Positions 1-9,657 of a DNA stretch of 64,000 nt are shown piece after piece; positions within the stretch are counted from its first letter, which is position 1, and every line of letters begins with the position of its first letter. Made by a program: the position numbers and the translations under genes. This DNA is from Candidatus Megaera endosymbiont of Nemacystus decipiens (lineage in GTDB: Bacteria; Pseudomonadota; Alphaproteobacteria; Rickettsiales; Rickettsiaceae). The notes beneath the pieces were generated by a model. It was given only the letters and a program-made list of their open reading frames with translations, did not search any database and was not told the origin of the DNA. The stretch lies in contig DAOTRE010000006.1 in assembly GCA_030036605.1 (NCBI GenBank), positions 62,001-126,000 on the forward strand, in the 5' to 3' direction.

Positions 1-1464
1 AGTCGTTATGTATTCTGCATTTTTAACAATAGTGTTGCTTAAATACTTGTTGTTTAATAATGCCTCTTGCTTTGCTATTTGTTTCTCAATAATTTTACCA
101 TCTGAGAAACTGTGTTTTGATAACAGCTCTGATAATTTATTACCTTCCTTGTCTTTTAAAAACAAATTTGCAGCTTGGTATTTTTGTGCTAATCCATAGT
201 TTTTACTAGGTTTTGTTAATACGTTAAAAGTAGCATTGTCTGTAGTGGAGAATGCTGCTGTTTTGCCTTCAGAGTTTGGCATATCAACATTTGCTCCGCT
301 TTCTAGTAGCTTGCGTGCAATATCGGCCTCCTCGTTTTCTACAGCTTTCATTAAAGGTGTGCTATCGAGGATTAAATGATCCAGAGCATTTGTCCCATCT
401 TTTAAGTGTAATTTTGATACAGTATCAATCATGCTATTAATGATTTTTGGATCAAGATCAAAATGCTTTTGATCATCTATTATGTTATTTAGGTTTTGCA
501 CGACAGAAGCAACTGATGCGTCATCTAGTTTAATGTTATCTTCTTGCAATAATCTTGTAACTAGTTTTGCAGCAAAATTTTTGTTACCTTCGTGATCACA
601 AACCACTTGAACTATATGCTTGCCATCATGGATTGCACTCAAATTGAAGCCCTTTTCTTTTGATAGTTTTTCAAATATTTTTATAGCTGTTTTGATGTTA
701 GGATTTTCTTGTTCCATCCAGCCATTTACTATACGATGAAAAGTTTCATCTCTAATTTCAGAGCCTTCGAATTTAGATAAGTCAAAAGCACTGCTTTTAA
801 GAAGCCTGTTATTCGCTATAAAGTGTAAAGGTGCAAAAATAGTATTAAGGACCGGATTAGCAGCTTTTTCTATTAATGAGCCGGCTATATTGCTAGCTAA
901 TTTTGAAGGTAAATTGGCAACATTAAGATATTGCATCATATTTATGACTCCATCAGCAGGATTTGCATCATAAGCATTAAGAAGTATCGTTACATAGTCT
1001 ACATCTCCTTTGATAGCCGCTTTTTCTAAAGCTGTAAGTCCGTCTTTACCTACTGTATTAATTCCATGGTTTTTAGCAGAAGATTCTGAGCTAAGAAATT
1101 CTTGAAGCTTTGCCTTATCTCCTTTTTTAACTGCCTCGAGTATGTCAGTGTCTTTAGGCAGTGATGTTATAACGTTTTTACAGATAAAAAATGTTGCAAT
1201 TCCAGCGCCTGCTAGTAATGAATATTGAAATAATTGGCTTAGGCCGTTATAGACTGAGTCTAATTTATTTTTACCCCATTTTAGCATTAGGGTTGCCCCC
1301 TCAATTCTATCAAATGGAGTTGCTATAGGATTAAGAATATAGCCAGTTAATATTTGTTTTGCTGAAAGCTGTGGTTTAGCTTCTGCCTTTTTTTCTTGTA
1401 AATTTATTAAATGAAAGAATAGATCAGTGTTCAACTCTGTCTTATTATTTGTTGTGTTATTCAT
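1..1464 (-). CDS. Ankyrin-repeat protein, 3' part outside the window
   Basis: The reading frame runs without a stop from ATG at 1464 to the window edge, giving at least 488 residues and no C-terminus here. A hydrophobic segment near residues 85-105 (YSLLAGAGIATFFICKNV) suggests a membrane anchor. Ankyrin-type repeats follow: one near residues 140-165 (GLTALEKAAIKGDVDYVTIL) and a clear one near 385-415 (TPLMKAVENEEADIARKLLE, then SGANVDMPNSEGKTA). Ankyrin repeats mediate protein binding, and in Rickettsiales such proteins are often host-directed effectors; that role is inferred here. It reads away from alaS, whose stop lies 196 bases upstream. No product-specific function can be assigned. Confidence 0.85.
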   Translation of the reverse strand, partial: MNNTTNNKTELNTDLFFHLINLQEKKAEAKPQLSAKQILTGYILNPIATPFDRIEGATLMLKWGKNKLDSVYNGLSQLFQYSLLAGAGIATFFICKNVITSLPKDTDILEAVKKGDKAKLQEFLSSESSAKNHGINTVGKDGLTALEKAAIKGDVDYVTILLNAYDANPADGVINMMQYLNVANLPSKLASNIAGSLIEKAANPVLNTIFAPLHFIANNRLLKSSAFDLSKFEGSEIRDETFHRIVNGWMEQENPNIKTAIKIFEKLSKEKGFNLSAIHDGKHIVQVVCDHEGNKNFAAKLVTRLLQEDNIKLDDASVASVVQNLNNIIDDQKHFDLDPKIINSMIDTVSKLHLKDGTNALDHLILDSTPLMKAVENEEADIARKLLESGANVDMPNSEGKTAAFSTTDNATFNVLTKPSKNYGLAQKYQAANLFLKDKEGNKLSELLSKHSFSDGKIIEKQIAKQEALLNNKYLSNTIVKNAEYITT

Positions 1465-1660
1465 TCTCTTTTCCGTTCTCTAGTTAATAGTATATATTAA
1501 TATAATAACTAATATTAACTATTTTGTCAAGTAATATTTAAATATTTGTTAACGAATTAAGAAATTAAAATTTGCGCTGAAAAGGAGGGTTTGTCAGTTT
1601 AAACTTAATAAGTTTAGCTTATGGATTATAGCATTTTACTCTACTTTCAGGGCTGGCCTA

Positions 1661-4324
1661 TTAAGATTTAATTAACTTTTCTTTAATAATAGTAGATATA
1701 TTTTGTTCTATATAAGGTGCTTGATCTCTAGAAATATTACCTATCTGTGATAATATGTCTTGACCACCCCCTTGCCCTCCAATCATTTTAATTAAGGAGG
1801 AAGCGATTTCTTTTGCACTAATTCTGCTGGTAAGAATTTTTGGAAGAGAAACTATAAGCGATAATTTGTCGCGATTAATAAAGCCATATACTAATATTAG
1901 ATTAGGATGCTTTTTTGTAAAGTTATCGGCCGACATTCTGATAGCCTTAACATCAAAATCGCCTTCTATAAATTTATATAATAGTTGAACATCACCAATT
2001 AAAGCGGCGTTTTGTTTTAAGAATTCTGCAGAAGGAGTTATTTGAGATAAGGATAGCTGCTCTATTTTTTTATTTAGTTCTTTATTGTTGTTTATTAGCA
2101 AATCTATTTTTTCCATTAAATCATTTTTATTTGCTTTAAATTTGGACGTTATATTTGAAATTAATTCTTCATTTTTTGTAAATTCCTTAAATGCAAACTC
2201 GCCGCACAGGGCTTCGATGCGTCTTATGCCAGCAGCTATCCCAGATTCACTAACGATTTTAAAAGCCCCTATGTCACCTGTTCGGCTTACGTGTGTGCCG
2301 CCACATAGTTCCATTGAAAAGCCCTCATAACTGCCGTCACCAAGTGAAACAACACGAACTTCGTCTTCATATTTTTCTCCAAATAAAGCCATTGCACCAT
2401 TTTTGATAGCTAGTTCAGAAGACATTAGATTTGTAGTTACCTTTGAGTTATTTGTTATAATTTTATTAACTAACTCTTCGACTCTTGTTAGTTCTTCTTT
2501 CGTTAAGGGTTTAGGGTGACTTATATCAAAGCGCAACTTATTTGGTAACACTAGAGAGCCTTTTTGCACGACATGAGATCCTAACACGGATTGAAGCGCT
2601 GCATGTAAAATATGAGTTGCAGTGTGGTGTATTCTCAAATTGTCTCTGTGATGAGTGTCAATACTCATAGTGACATGGTCTTTTGTTTTTATTGCGCCTT
2701 GCTTTAACTTGCAAACATGAGCTGTAATCTTGCCTAAAAGCTTTAGCGTGTTGATCACTTCTATATCGCAATTGTCATTTGTTATACTTCCAATATCACC
2801 AACCTGACCACCAGATTCACCATAAAAAGGAGTTTGGCTGCTAATTAGTATAAATTCTTTATTTTTGTCAGAGATTTCTGTGGTTAGTTTTTCTTCTTGA
2901 ATCAAAGCAATGACTTCTCCTTCGCCTTGGGTTAGTGTATATCCTAGAAATTCAGTTGCGCCAAACTCATTGAGTAAATCAAACAAGACGGATTTGTTTT
3001 TGTTGTCAGAATTGCCAGACTGCACTTTTCTTGCGCGTTCTTTTTGTTCCTTCATTTGGCGATCAAAGCCCACAAGATCGACTTGTATTTTTTGTTTTTT
3101 CAATATGTCTTCCGTTAAGTCTAGTGGGAATCCATATGTGTCATAAAGTTTAAATGCCACTTCTCCTGGCATTTTTTCTCCTGGCTGAATAATTTTGACT
3201 TCATCATTTAGGAGCTTCAAACCTTTTGATAAAGTAAGACAAAATCGTTCTTCTTCTTGATTTAATATGTTAATAATTAAATCGCGTGCTCGCAGCAATT
3301 CTGGATAGGAGCTACTAAATAATTCTATCAATGTTGGCACTAATTGGTGCATAAGTGGTTCTTTTGCTCCAAGCTGGTGTATATGCCTCATAGCGCGCCT
3401 CATTATTCTGCGCAAGACATATCCTCTTCCTTCGTTTGATGGCATCACACCATCAGAAATTAAAAATGCGCTAGATCTCAAGTGGTCGGCAATTACGCGA
3501 TAAGAAAACAGTGCTTCTCCTTGAGCTTTTACTTTCAGAATTGATTCTGCGTGGGCTATTATATCTTGAAAAACATCTATCTCATAATTGTTATGAACAT
3601 TTTGTAAAATGGCTGATATGCGTTCAAGCCCCATACCAGTATCGACTGATTTTTGTGGTAATAAAATACGACTACCGTCTGTATTTTGTTCATATTCCAT
3701 AAAAACTAAATTCCAGATTTCAATGAATCTATCCCCATCTTCATCTTTAGTACCAGGTAGAGAGCCAAAAATTTCTTCTCCATGGTCATAGAATATTTCA
3801 CTACAAGGGCCGCATGGTCCAGAATTACCCATTGACCAAAAATTATCTGACGTGCTTATTTTAATAATACGTTCGTCTTTGAATCCAGTAATTTTTTTCC
3901 ATATTGAGAATGCTTCATCGTCTTCATGATATACAGTGATATATAGTTTATCTGCAGGGATACCAAAACCTTTAGTTAATAATTCCCAAGAATAATATAT
4001 TGCTTCCTCTTTAAAATAATCTCCAAAGGAGAAGTTTCCTAACATTTCAAAAAATGTATGATGTCTTGCAGTATATCCAACATTTTCTAGATCATTATGC
4101 TTCCCACCAGCTCTAACACATTTTTGAGAGGTCACCGCTCTTTTGTAATCTCTTTTTTCAATTCCAGTAAAAAGATTTTTAAACTGTACCATACCAGCAT
4201 TTACAAACATCAGGCTTGGATCGTTTTGTGGTACTAAGGAACTTGATTTTATATGTTGATGATTATACTTTTTAAAAAAATCTATAAATGTACTACGTAT
4301 TTGTTGTGCTGTTAGGTGGGACAT
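1661..4324 (-). CDS. alaS: Alanine--tRNA ligase
   Basis: Class II aminoacyl-tRNA synthetase that charges tRNA-Ala in the cytoplasm. At 887 residues it is the usual full length. The N-terminal catalytic domain shows the conserved start (SSSLVPQNDPSLMFVNAGMV) and the run RHHTFFEMLGNFSFGDYF. The editing domain has the zinc motif HHTATHILHAAL and the later CGGTHV. The C-terminal domain ends with the Gly-rich stretch IGGQGGGQ. The gene stands alone: the next gene upstream (4517) is divergent, with a 192-base shared promoter region. Nothing suggests decay. Confidence 0.98.
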   Translation of the reverse strand: MSHLTAQQIRSTFIDFFKKYNHQHIKSSSLVPQNDPSLMFVNAGMVQFKNLFTGIEKRDYKRAVTSQKCVRAGGKHNDLENVGYTARHHTFFEMLGNFSFGDYFKEEAIYYSWELLTKGFGIPADKLYITVYHEDDEAFSIWKKITGFKDERIIKISTSDNFWSMGNSGPCGPCSEIFYDHGEEIFGSLPGTKDEDGDRFIEIWNLVFMEYEQNTDGSRILLPQKSVDTGMGLERISAILQNVHNNYEIDVFQDIIAHAESILKVKAQGEALFSYRVIADHLRSSAFLISDGVMPSNEGRGYVLRRIMRRAMRHIHQLGAKEPLMHQLVPTLIELFSSSYPELLRARDLIINILNQEEERFCLTLSKGLKLLNDEVKIIQPGEKMPGEVAFKLYDTYGFPLDLTEDILKKQKIQVDLVGFDRQMKEQKERARKVQSGNSDNKNKSVLFDLLNEFGATEFLGYTLTQGEGEVIALIQEEKLTTEISDKNKEFILISSQTPFYGESGGQVGDIGSITNDNCDIEVINTLKLLGKITAHVCKLKQGAIKTKDHVTMSIDTHHRDNLRIHHTATHILHAALQSVLGSHVVQKGSLVLPNKLRFDISHPKPLTKEELTRVEELVNKIITNNSKVTTNLMSSELAIKNGAMALFGEKYEDEVRVVSLGDGSYEGFSMELCGGTHVSRTGDIGAFKIVSESGIAAGIRRIEALCGEFAFKEFTKNEELISNITSKFKANKNDLMEKIDLLINNNKELNKKIEQLSLSQITPSAEFLKQNAALIGDVQLLYKFIEGDFDVKAIRMSADNFTKKHPNLILVYGFINRDKLSLIVSLPKILTSRISAKEIASSLIKMIGGQGGGQDILSQIGNISRDQAPYIEQNISTIIKEKLIKS

Positions 4325-4516
4325 TATTATCGATCCTATTCTAGAAGTTAATTTTCTATGGAACTATATTAATTTCATGATCAAATTACAATATTTTTTA
4401 TAAATATTCTAACACTATTTGTTAGACTAATTATTGTTAATTCATTAAAATCAATAGCATATTTATAGTAAAAAGTGATAACATGATGTTTTATAGAACG
4501 GAGTTGTGAATTATTT

Positions 4517-6049
4517 ATGCAAGGTAAAATTATATCGAAGCTAGAGTTTTGCGTTAATTTGTTTAACAACTTACTACACAAAAGGAATCTTACCATTTTC
4601 ATAGGACATAATGGAGTAGTTCTAGTTGCTTTTAAGAAGCATACTGAGTTAGAAAGCCTTTACATTGACAAAGAAGACAAAAATTTTGCTGCTAAATATC
4701 AGGCTTTTTTAAGGAAATATAAGAGATTTTATATTTCCTTTTTATTGGACACACAGGATTCTACTTTGAATCATCATGTTTTGCCAGTTGTTGGTTCTAT
4801 AGTAAAAACTAATCCGGTGGAGAAATTCATTAATGAGAATTATGGCCCGGAAGATATAGTTGCATATAATGTATATAACATTGAAAATCAAGAAAGTGAG
4901 AGATGGAATACAATTATATCATCAGCTAAGTATTGTAGCCCGCTTAAGGAAATGGTTGAATACGTACTAAATAAATCATCTAAATATAGTGGTATTTATT
5001 TTCTATCTCTTGAGTCAGAGTCTATCATTACAAAAATTCTAGAAATAACTCAAAATCAGGAATATTCATCTTATTTTCAAGTTTTTGTCACTTTTTTGAA
5101 ATCAACTGGTATTAAGATTATCATAAAAAGAAAAGGGCGTGTTTTACATAACTTAACTTTTCCAATACCAGAAGGAAAGTCTGACGAATATATCAATGGA
5201 ACAATAGAGCAACTTATTTCGGACCAAATACTTGCAAGTAAAAACTATATTGAGCGTCATAATGCCCCAATATGTATCATTATGCTTGTAAGCAAGTCTA
5301 TTAAATCTACTATTGATGATCAATTTTGTTCAAATTATAATACGGTAATCGTATTATCGCCCGAAGAATTGGGGTTTGTAGAAAGTGACGATTATTATCA
5401 TGAATCATCACTAATTAATTTATTTACTAACTCTAATACTCATCTGGCCTATAATAAATCTTTGAAGCAAATTACAAAATATAATTTCATTAATAATACT
5501 GTATTTAAACCAGTTATATTGTTAATTTGTATATTGTTGTTTAATGTAGCGTATTTGCACTACAAGTCTTATATCACAACATCAAAAACAGAAAATATAA
5601 GTAAGAAATACTATAAATTGGCAAAAGAATATCGCGATCTAGCTAAGTCACATCCTCAAAGCTACGTAATAAATGATTTGGTGGATTTATACCAAATAAA
5701 CTTGTCTCTAGGACAAAAGTCTGGTGCTCCTAAAAAGCTGATACAGTATGTTTCTAGCATTCAAAATAAAAATATTAATTTTCAAAGTTTTACTTGGGAA
5801 GTAAAAGATCTTAATTTATCCAATTTAAAAGATAGCACTTTGCAAATAGTTGCATCAGTAAAATACACAGGAAATTTTAAATCTGAAGAAGAAATATTGA
5901 GCCTGATTGAAACTCATGCCAATAACATGAAAATGAGTTTTCCAGAATATGGAGTAAATTACAATATTGATGAAATACAAAGTTATAATTTAACTGATAA
6001 TTATATTGTATATGTGCGCTTCATTATTAACAAAAAATTCAAGGATTAG
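4517..6049 (+). CDS. Bitopic membrane protein, GspL/PilM-PilN-like layout, function unknown
   Basis: Not recognised by family. The 510 residues split into a cytoplasmic part of about 330 residues (N-terminal TIFIGHNGVVLVAF could be the first strand of an actin-like fold), one membrane segment near 332-352 (PVILLICILLFNVAYLHY), then a periplasmic part that begins helical and ends in alternating strands and helices. This is the layout of GspL, or of a PilM-PilN fusion, in type II secretion and type IV pili. The next gene has the matching GspM/PilO layout. This is an inference from topology only. The start follows a GGAG at about 4500, and the gene is the first of a four-gene run ending in ntrY. 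Confidence 0.8.
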   Translation: MQGKIISKLEFCVNLFNNLLHKRNLTIFIGHNGVVLVAFKKHTELESLYIDKEDKNFAAKYQAFLRKYKRFYISFLLDTQDSTLNHHVLPVVGSIVKTNPVEKFINENYGPEDIVAYNVYNIENQESERWNTIISSAKYCSPLKEMVEYVLNKSSKYSGIYFLSLESESIITKILEITQNQEYSSYFQVFVTFLKSTGIKIIIKRKGRVLHNLTFPIPEGKSDEYINGTIEQLISDQILASKNYIERHNAPICIIMLVSKSIKSTIDDQFCSNYNTVIVLSPEELGFVESDDYYHESSLINLFTNSNTHLAYNKSLKQITKYNFINNTVFKPVILLICILLFNVAYLHYKSYITTSKTENISKKYYKLAKEYRDLAKSHPQSYVINDLVDLYQINLSLGQKSGAPKKLIQYVSSIQNKNINFQSFTWEVKDLNLSNLKDSTLQIVASVKYTGNFKSEEEILSLIETHANNMKMSFPEYGVNYNIDEIQSYNLTDNYIVYVRFIINKKFKD

Positions 6050-6053
6050 TAAG

Positions 6054-6704
6054 ATGGAGAATGCTTTAAATAAATTGCTAATACATTTAAAAAACATTAT
6101 TTTTTTCAAATTTATAGTTTTTCTATTTGCTACTCTGGGGCTGTTATTGTTTATTTCTAATACAAACATTGAATTGAAGAGAACGGAAAAGCATCAAAAG
6201 AAAGTAATTTTTGCATTAAAAGAGGTGGAAGAAAAATTAGACCTCATACAAAATTTTGATAGGGATATTTATAATGTGACTGATGAATACAATAATTTGA
6301 TTCTTCAGTCTAAGAATCAAGAATGTGAAAGTAAAAAAAGAGTTTTAAAGTATATTTCAAGTCTGTATTATAAGTATAAGTTATATCAACCTATAAATAC
6401 TAAAATTTCACATTCGTATAATTACTCTTATGATGCCAGTTATTCAACTAATTTGTTAGTAGAGTACCATGTGTTAAATTTATTTTTTCAGGTTTTTGAT
6501 AAGATGCAGTTACTCGCTATTACTGAAGATTTGTATAATCATTTACCTCAAGGATCGATTATAATCAAACAAGAAGTAAATATTATAGATGCTATAACGC
6601 CTGAGGTAGCTTCTCAGTTAGAGAAAAATAAGATAATACCACTGATTAATGTAAATATGAAAATAATGTTAAGAAATGTCAAATATAAATCAAAAGTTGC
6701 ATGA
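6054..6704 (+). CDS. Small bitopic membrane protein, GspM/PilO-like layout, function unknown
   Basis: The reading frame is open from 6006, but ATG 6054 is preferred: it sits 4 bases after the upstream stop and gives MENALNKLLIHLKN followed directly by a single membrane helix (about residues 17-36). After it come about 40 residues of charged, coiled-coil-like sequence (ELKRTEKHQKKVIFALKEV) and a periplasmic domain, 216 residues in all. Short cytoplasmic tail, one helix, coiled coil and small globular domain is the layout of GspM or PilO. The partner gene upstream looks like GspL/PilMN. No sequence motif proves this. The 3' end overlaps the next gene by 29 bases, so the genes are likely co-translated. 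Confidence 0.75.
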   Translation: MENALNKLLIHLKNIIFFKFIVFLFATLGLLLFISNTNIELKRTEKHQKKVIFALKEVEEKLDLIQNFDRDIYNVTDEYNNLILQSKNQECESKKRVLKYISSLYYKYKLYQPINTKISHSYNYSYDASYSTNLLVEYHVLNLFFQVFDKMQLLAITEDLYNHLPQGSIIIKQEVNIIDAITPEVASQLEKNKIIPLINVNMKIMLRNVKYKSKVA

Positions 6705-7644
6705 TTCGCGTCTTCTAAAGTACAAAGAAGATATAAATCGAGAATTGCTGAAAATTTTTAGTAAAAATTTTAAACAGGAACTTTTAGTAAGGCTATCTAA
6801 TTTGATTGCAATAGACTATTTTTATAGATTAAATGAAGTTCCTGTTTTAAGTCAACATTTGCCTCGAGTGGTAACAAATTTGAAAAATTATGTTGGTAAT
6901 CAAAGTTATGAAAAAAACGATTTTTCTTTTGCTATGACTTTATTTGTAGTTGCAATTACCGATGAGGTTAGCAATGATATGGACGAGGATCAAATTTTAC
7001 TAGAGTCAGATCAAGTAGTAATTGGTACTTTGATAAAAACTTATTATCCAGATATATCTCCTGATTTGCGAACTAAAATATTTCATTTTTTAAAAGAGCT
7101 AATGAATGAGTTGGGTCCCAGGGAAATGGTTAAGTTTGTTTCTAATAACCCTTTATATTTAAAAGAAAGAATCAAAAGTGCTAGTATAGAGCAAGGCCAT
7201 GGCAAGATTAAGAGTCATGAATTAACATTAGAGTTAAAAGAGCATAAGAATATTCAGAACCAAGTCTCTAAAAATTCTCGGGCAGCCTTACCATCTCGGT
7301 TTAAGCAAGCGCTTTCTGTTGCAGCTTTAGCTACGATACCTATTGCTTTAGGTTTTGGTAGCATTATGCTGTCATTTGCATTTATTGTTCCAGGCATTGC
7401 TTTGCCGTATTTAAATTCAAAGAACAAAGCCCAACATCAGCAGCAAAAACGGGATAATATGCTTTCTATAGCAGAAGAAAGACCCATTGAATCTAGTGAA
7501 AAAAACACAAAAAAACGCATATCAAAAAATATCAAGATGGAATCAAAAAAATATGCTATAAAAAATTTGAAAACCAAAGCTATCGAAAGCAATAAAGTTA
7601 TAAAAAAATCTACCAAAAGTAAATCTATTAGTAAGTATTATTAA
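6676..7644 (+). CDS. Hypothetical membrane-associated protein of the ntrY operon
   Basis: Not recognised. The 322 residues comprise a helical soluble N-terminal region (about 1-170), a charged linker, a hydrophobic pair of segments near residues 212-248 (ALSVAALATIPIALGFGSIM, then SFAFIVPGIALPYL) that could be one or two membrane helices, and a very Lys-rich C-terminal tail of about 70 residues. It overlaps the upstream gene by 29 bases and ends 13 bases before ntrY. The tight packing suggests a shared transcript and perhaps a shared envelope function. ATG 6676 is the only good start in frame near the overlap. Confidence 0.75.
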   Translation: MSNINQKLHDSRLLKYKEDINRELLKIFSKNFKQELLVRLSNLIAIDYFYRLNEVPVLSQHLPRVVTNLKNYVGNQSYEKNDFSFAMTLFVVAITDEVSNDMDEDQILLESDQVVIGTLIKTYYPDISPDLRTKIFHFLKELMNELGPREMVKFVSNNPLYLKERIKSASIEQGHGKIKSHELTLELKEHKNIQNQVSKNSRAALPSRFKQALSVAALATIPIALGFGSIMLSFAFIVPGIALPYLNSKNKAQHQQQKRDNMLSIAEERPIESSEKNTKKRISKNIKMESKKYAIKNLKTKAIESNKVIKKSTKSKSISKYY

Positions 7645-7657
7645 TGTCTAAAACGTA

Positions 7658-9472
7658 ATGCTAGTATTTCAGAAAGTCTATAAGCGTCTCTTTTATTTGA
7701 AGAATAAAAAATCTTATTTTATTTTTATTGCTCTCTCATGCATTTTGGCATACATAGTGCATCAATTATATTTTTTATCTCTAAGCAATAATTGGGTAAT
7801 ACTTACTAGTTATGTAATAGTTGCCTCTATCATATCTTTGTTAATTGGGCTGATGTTGCTTAGCAAGTTTCTATCAAATAAATTTTATATTTTTCATCGA
7901 TCTAAAAGTAGAGTTTCAAAGCTAAAAAAGCGCATTATAATGGCATTTAGCATAGGCTCTGCTGTGCCGACTATTTTGGTAGCTATCTTTTCAGTTTATT
8001 TTTTAAATTTTGGAGTTGAGGCATGGTTTGATAAGAAAATTAGCAATATTCTGAATCAGTCAGTTAATGTTGGAGAATCCTATATTCAGGAACACAAAAT
8101 ACAATTGAAAGAAACAGCTATTTCTGTGGCTAATGATTTAGAGTCAATTTATTATGATCTGGTAAATAATTCAGAAATATTTCATCAAGTAATTAACGCA
8201 CAAGCCCATTTGCGCTCATTTGATGAAGGTATAGTGTTTCAAAAAAAATCTAATATAATTTTAGCTCAAACTTTTTTCAGTTTTTCTTTAGCTTTTAAAT
8301 CTATTAGCCCTGAGCTTATTGAGAGAGCTAATAATGGAGATATCGTAGAGATAAATTCTGATGATTCTAAGATTAGATTTTTAATTAAGTTGCAAAATAC
8401 AGACGATACATTTTTACTTATAGGGCGATTAATTGATCCACAAATAATAGATCACATTGATAAAACAAATGGTGCTACGGCGGAATATCATTTGCTTAAA
8501 GAGTATATACTAGCTACTCAAATCAGGTTTTCATTAGTGTTTATTTTTGTAGGATTGGTGTTAGTCAGTTCTGCAATATTGTGGGGACGTAAATTTTCTG
8601 AAAAAATAGTAAGACCAATCACAGAACTTGTTAGGGCTTCTGAAAAAGTAAAAAATGGAGATCTTAGTACTCAAGTTCCGCTAGATACTCTTAAGCAGGA
8701 CGAAATTAAAATATTATCTTCTTCATTTAACAGGATGGTAAAACAGCTTGATCTTCAGCAAAAAGAATTAATAGTTGCGCAAAGATCTTTGGCTTGGTCT
8801 GACGTAGCGCGTAGAGTAGCTCACGAAATAAAAAACCCTTTGACCCCAATTCAGCTATCAGCAGAAAGGTTAAGCACAAAATTTATTAATCAAATAGAAG
8901 ACAAAGAGTCATTTAATAAATATGTAAATAATATATTAAAACACTCGAAAGATATCAAAGATATAGTTTCAGAATTTGTAGAATTTGCGAGATTGCCTCA
9001 GCCAACATTTACTAAATGTGATATATATTCTCTAATAAAAGATTTAATAGAGTCTAGGCAGTTAGTGAACAATTCAATTCACTATTTGTTTGAATCTAAT
9101 ACACATCAATGTTATTTAGTATGTGACGTTTCTCAAATAAATAGAGTGCTTGTTAATCTTATGCTTAATGCTGAAGAAGCTTTAGAGTCGAAAGTAAAAG
9201 GAAGAGAAATTAGTGTAAAAATAGATTCTGACAAGACTCAATTGATAATAACAGTTTCAGATAACGGACATGGTTTTAGTAGTAGCATGTTAGAACAAGC
9301 GAAAGATGCATACATAACTACTAAGCCTACAGGGACTGGTCTTGGATTATCAATTGTTAATCGTATAGTATCTGATCATTTTGGAGAAATGCATCTTACT
9401 AATAATGAAAATGGTGGAGGAAAAATAACTTTGATATTTGATCCTATTCTTCTTGAGAATCAGCTTAAATAA
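7658..9472 (+). CDS. ntrY: Sensor histidine kinase NtrY
   Basis: Membrane sensor kinase of the NtrY/NtrX two-component system. At 604 residues it has three N-terminal membrane helices (about 20-42, 45-70 and 92-115), a periplasmic loop, a fourth helix (about 290-310) and a HAMP segment (IVRPITELVRASEKVKNGDL). The HisKA box is VAHEIKNPLTPIQLSAERL, with the phosphorylated His. The ATPase domain shows NLMLNAEEAL, SDNGHGF and GTGLGLSIVNRIV. It is complete, and its partner ntrX follows after 185 bases. In alphaproteobacteria this pair responds to nitrogen or redox state; what it senses here is unknown. Confidence 0.95.
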   Translation: MLVFQKVYKRLFYLKNKKSYFIFIALSCILAYIVHQLYFLSLSNNWVILTSYVIVASIISLLIGLMLLSKFLSNKFYIFHRSKSRVSKLKKRIIMAFSIGSAVPTILVAIFSVYFLNFGVEAWFDKKISNILNQSVNVGESYIQEHKIQLKETAISVANDLESIYYDLVNNSEIFHQVINAQAHLRSFDEGIVFQKKSNIILAQTFFSFSLAFKSISPELIERANNGDIVEINSDDSKIRFLIKLQNTDDTFLLIGRLIDPQIIDHIDKTNGATAEYHLLKEYILATQIRFSLVFIFVGLVLVSSAILWGRKFSEKIVRPITELVRASEKVKNGDLSTQVPLDTLKQDEIKILSSSFNRMVKQLDLQQKELIVAQRSLAWSDVARRVAHEIKNPLTPIQLSAERLSTKFINQIEDKESFNKYVNNILKHSKDIKDIVSEFVEFARLPQPTFTKCDIYSLIKDLIESRQLVNNSIHYLFESNTHQCYLVCDVSQINRVLVNLMLNAEEALESKVKGREISVKIDSDKTQLIITVSDNGHGFSSSMLEQAKDAYITTKPTGTGLGLSIVNRIVSDHFGEMHLTNNENGGGKITLIFDPILLENQLK

Positions 9473-9657
9473 AGAGATATGTAATTACGAACTAATAGTT
9501 AATTTATTTAAAACCAAATTCTATTAAAAATTTTTTATTATAAATATGTTGATTTCTAATTATTAACAGTATAACTTTTTTATAAGCTATATAACTTAAA
9601 AATAAATAAAGCACTAATTGTTTAATTAAAAATTAACTTATTTGAGGAGAGTAAGAG

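Noticed and set aside
4381..4602. 73-residue minus-strand open frame between alaS and the GspL-like gene
   Set aside because: It overlaps the start of the plus-strand gene, has no family likeness and no ribosome site; it is a chance frame in AT-rich DNA.
6006..6053. Upstream start of the GspM-like gene at 6006
   Set aside because: It would overlap the previous gene by 44 bases and add a non-conserved tail before the membrane helix; ATG 6054 is better placed.
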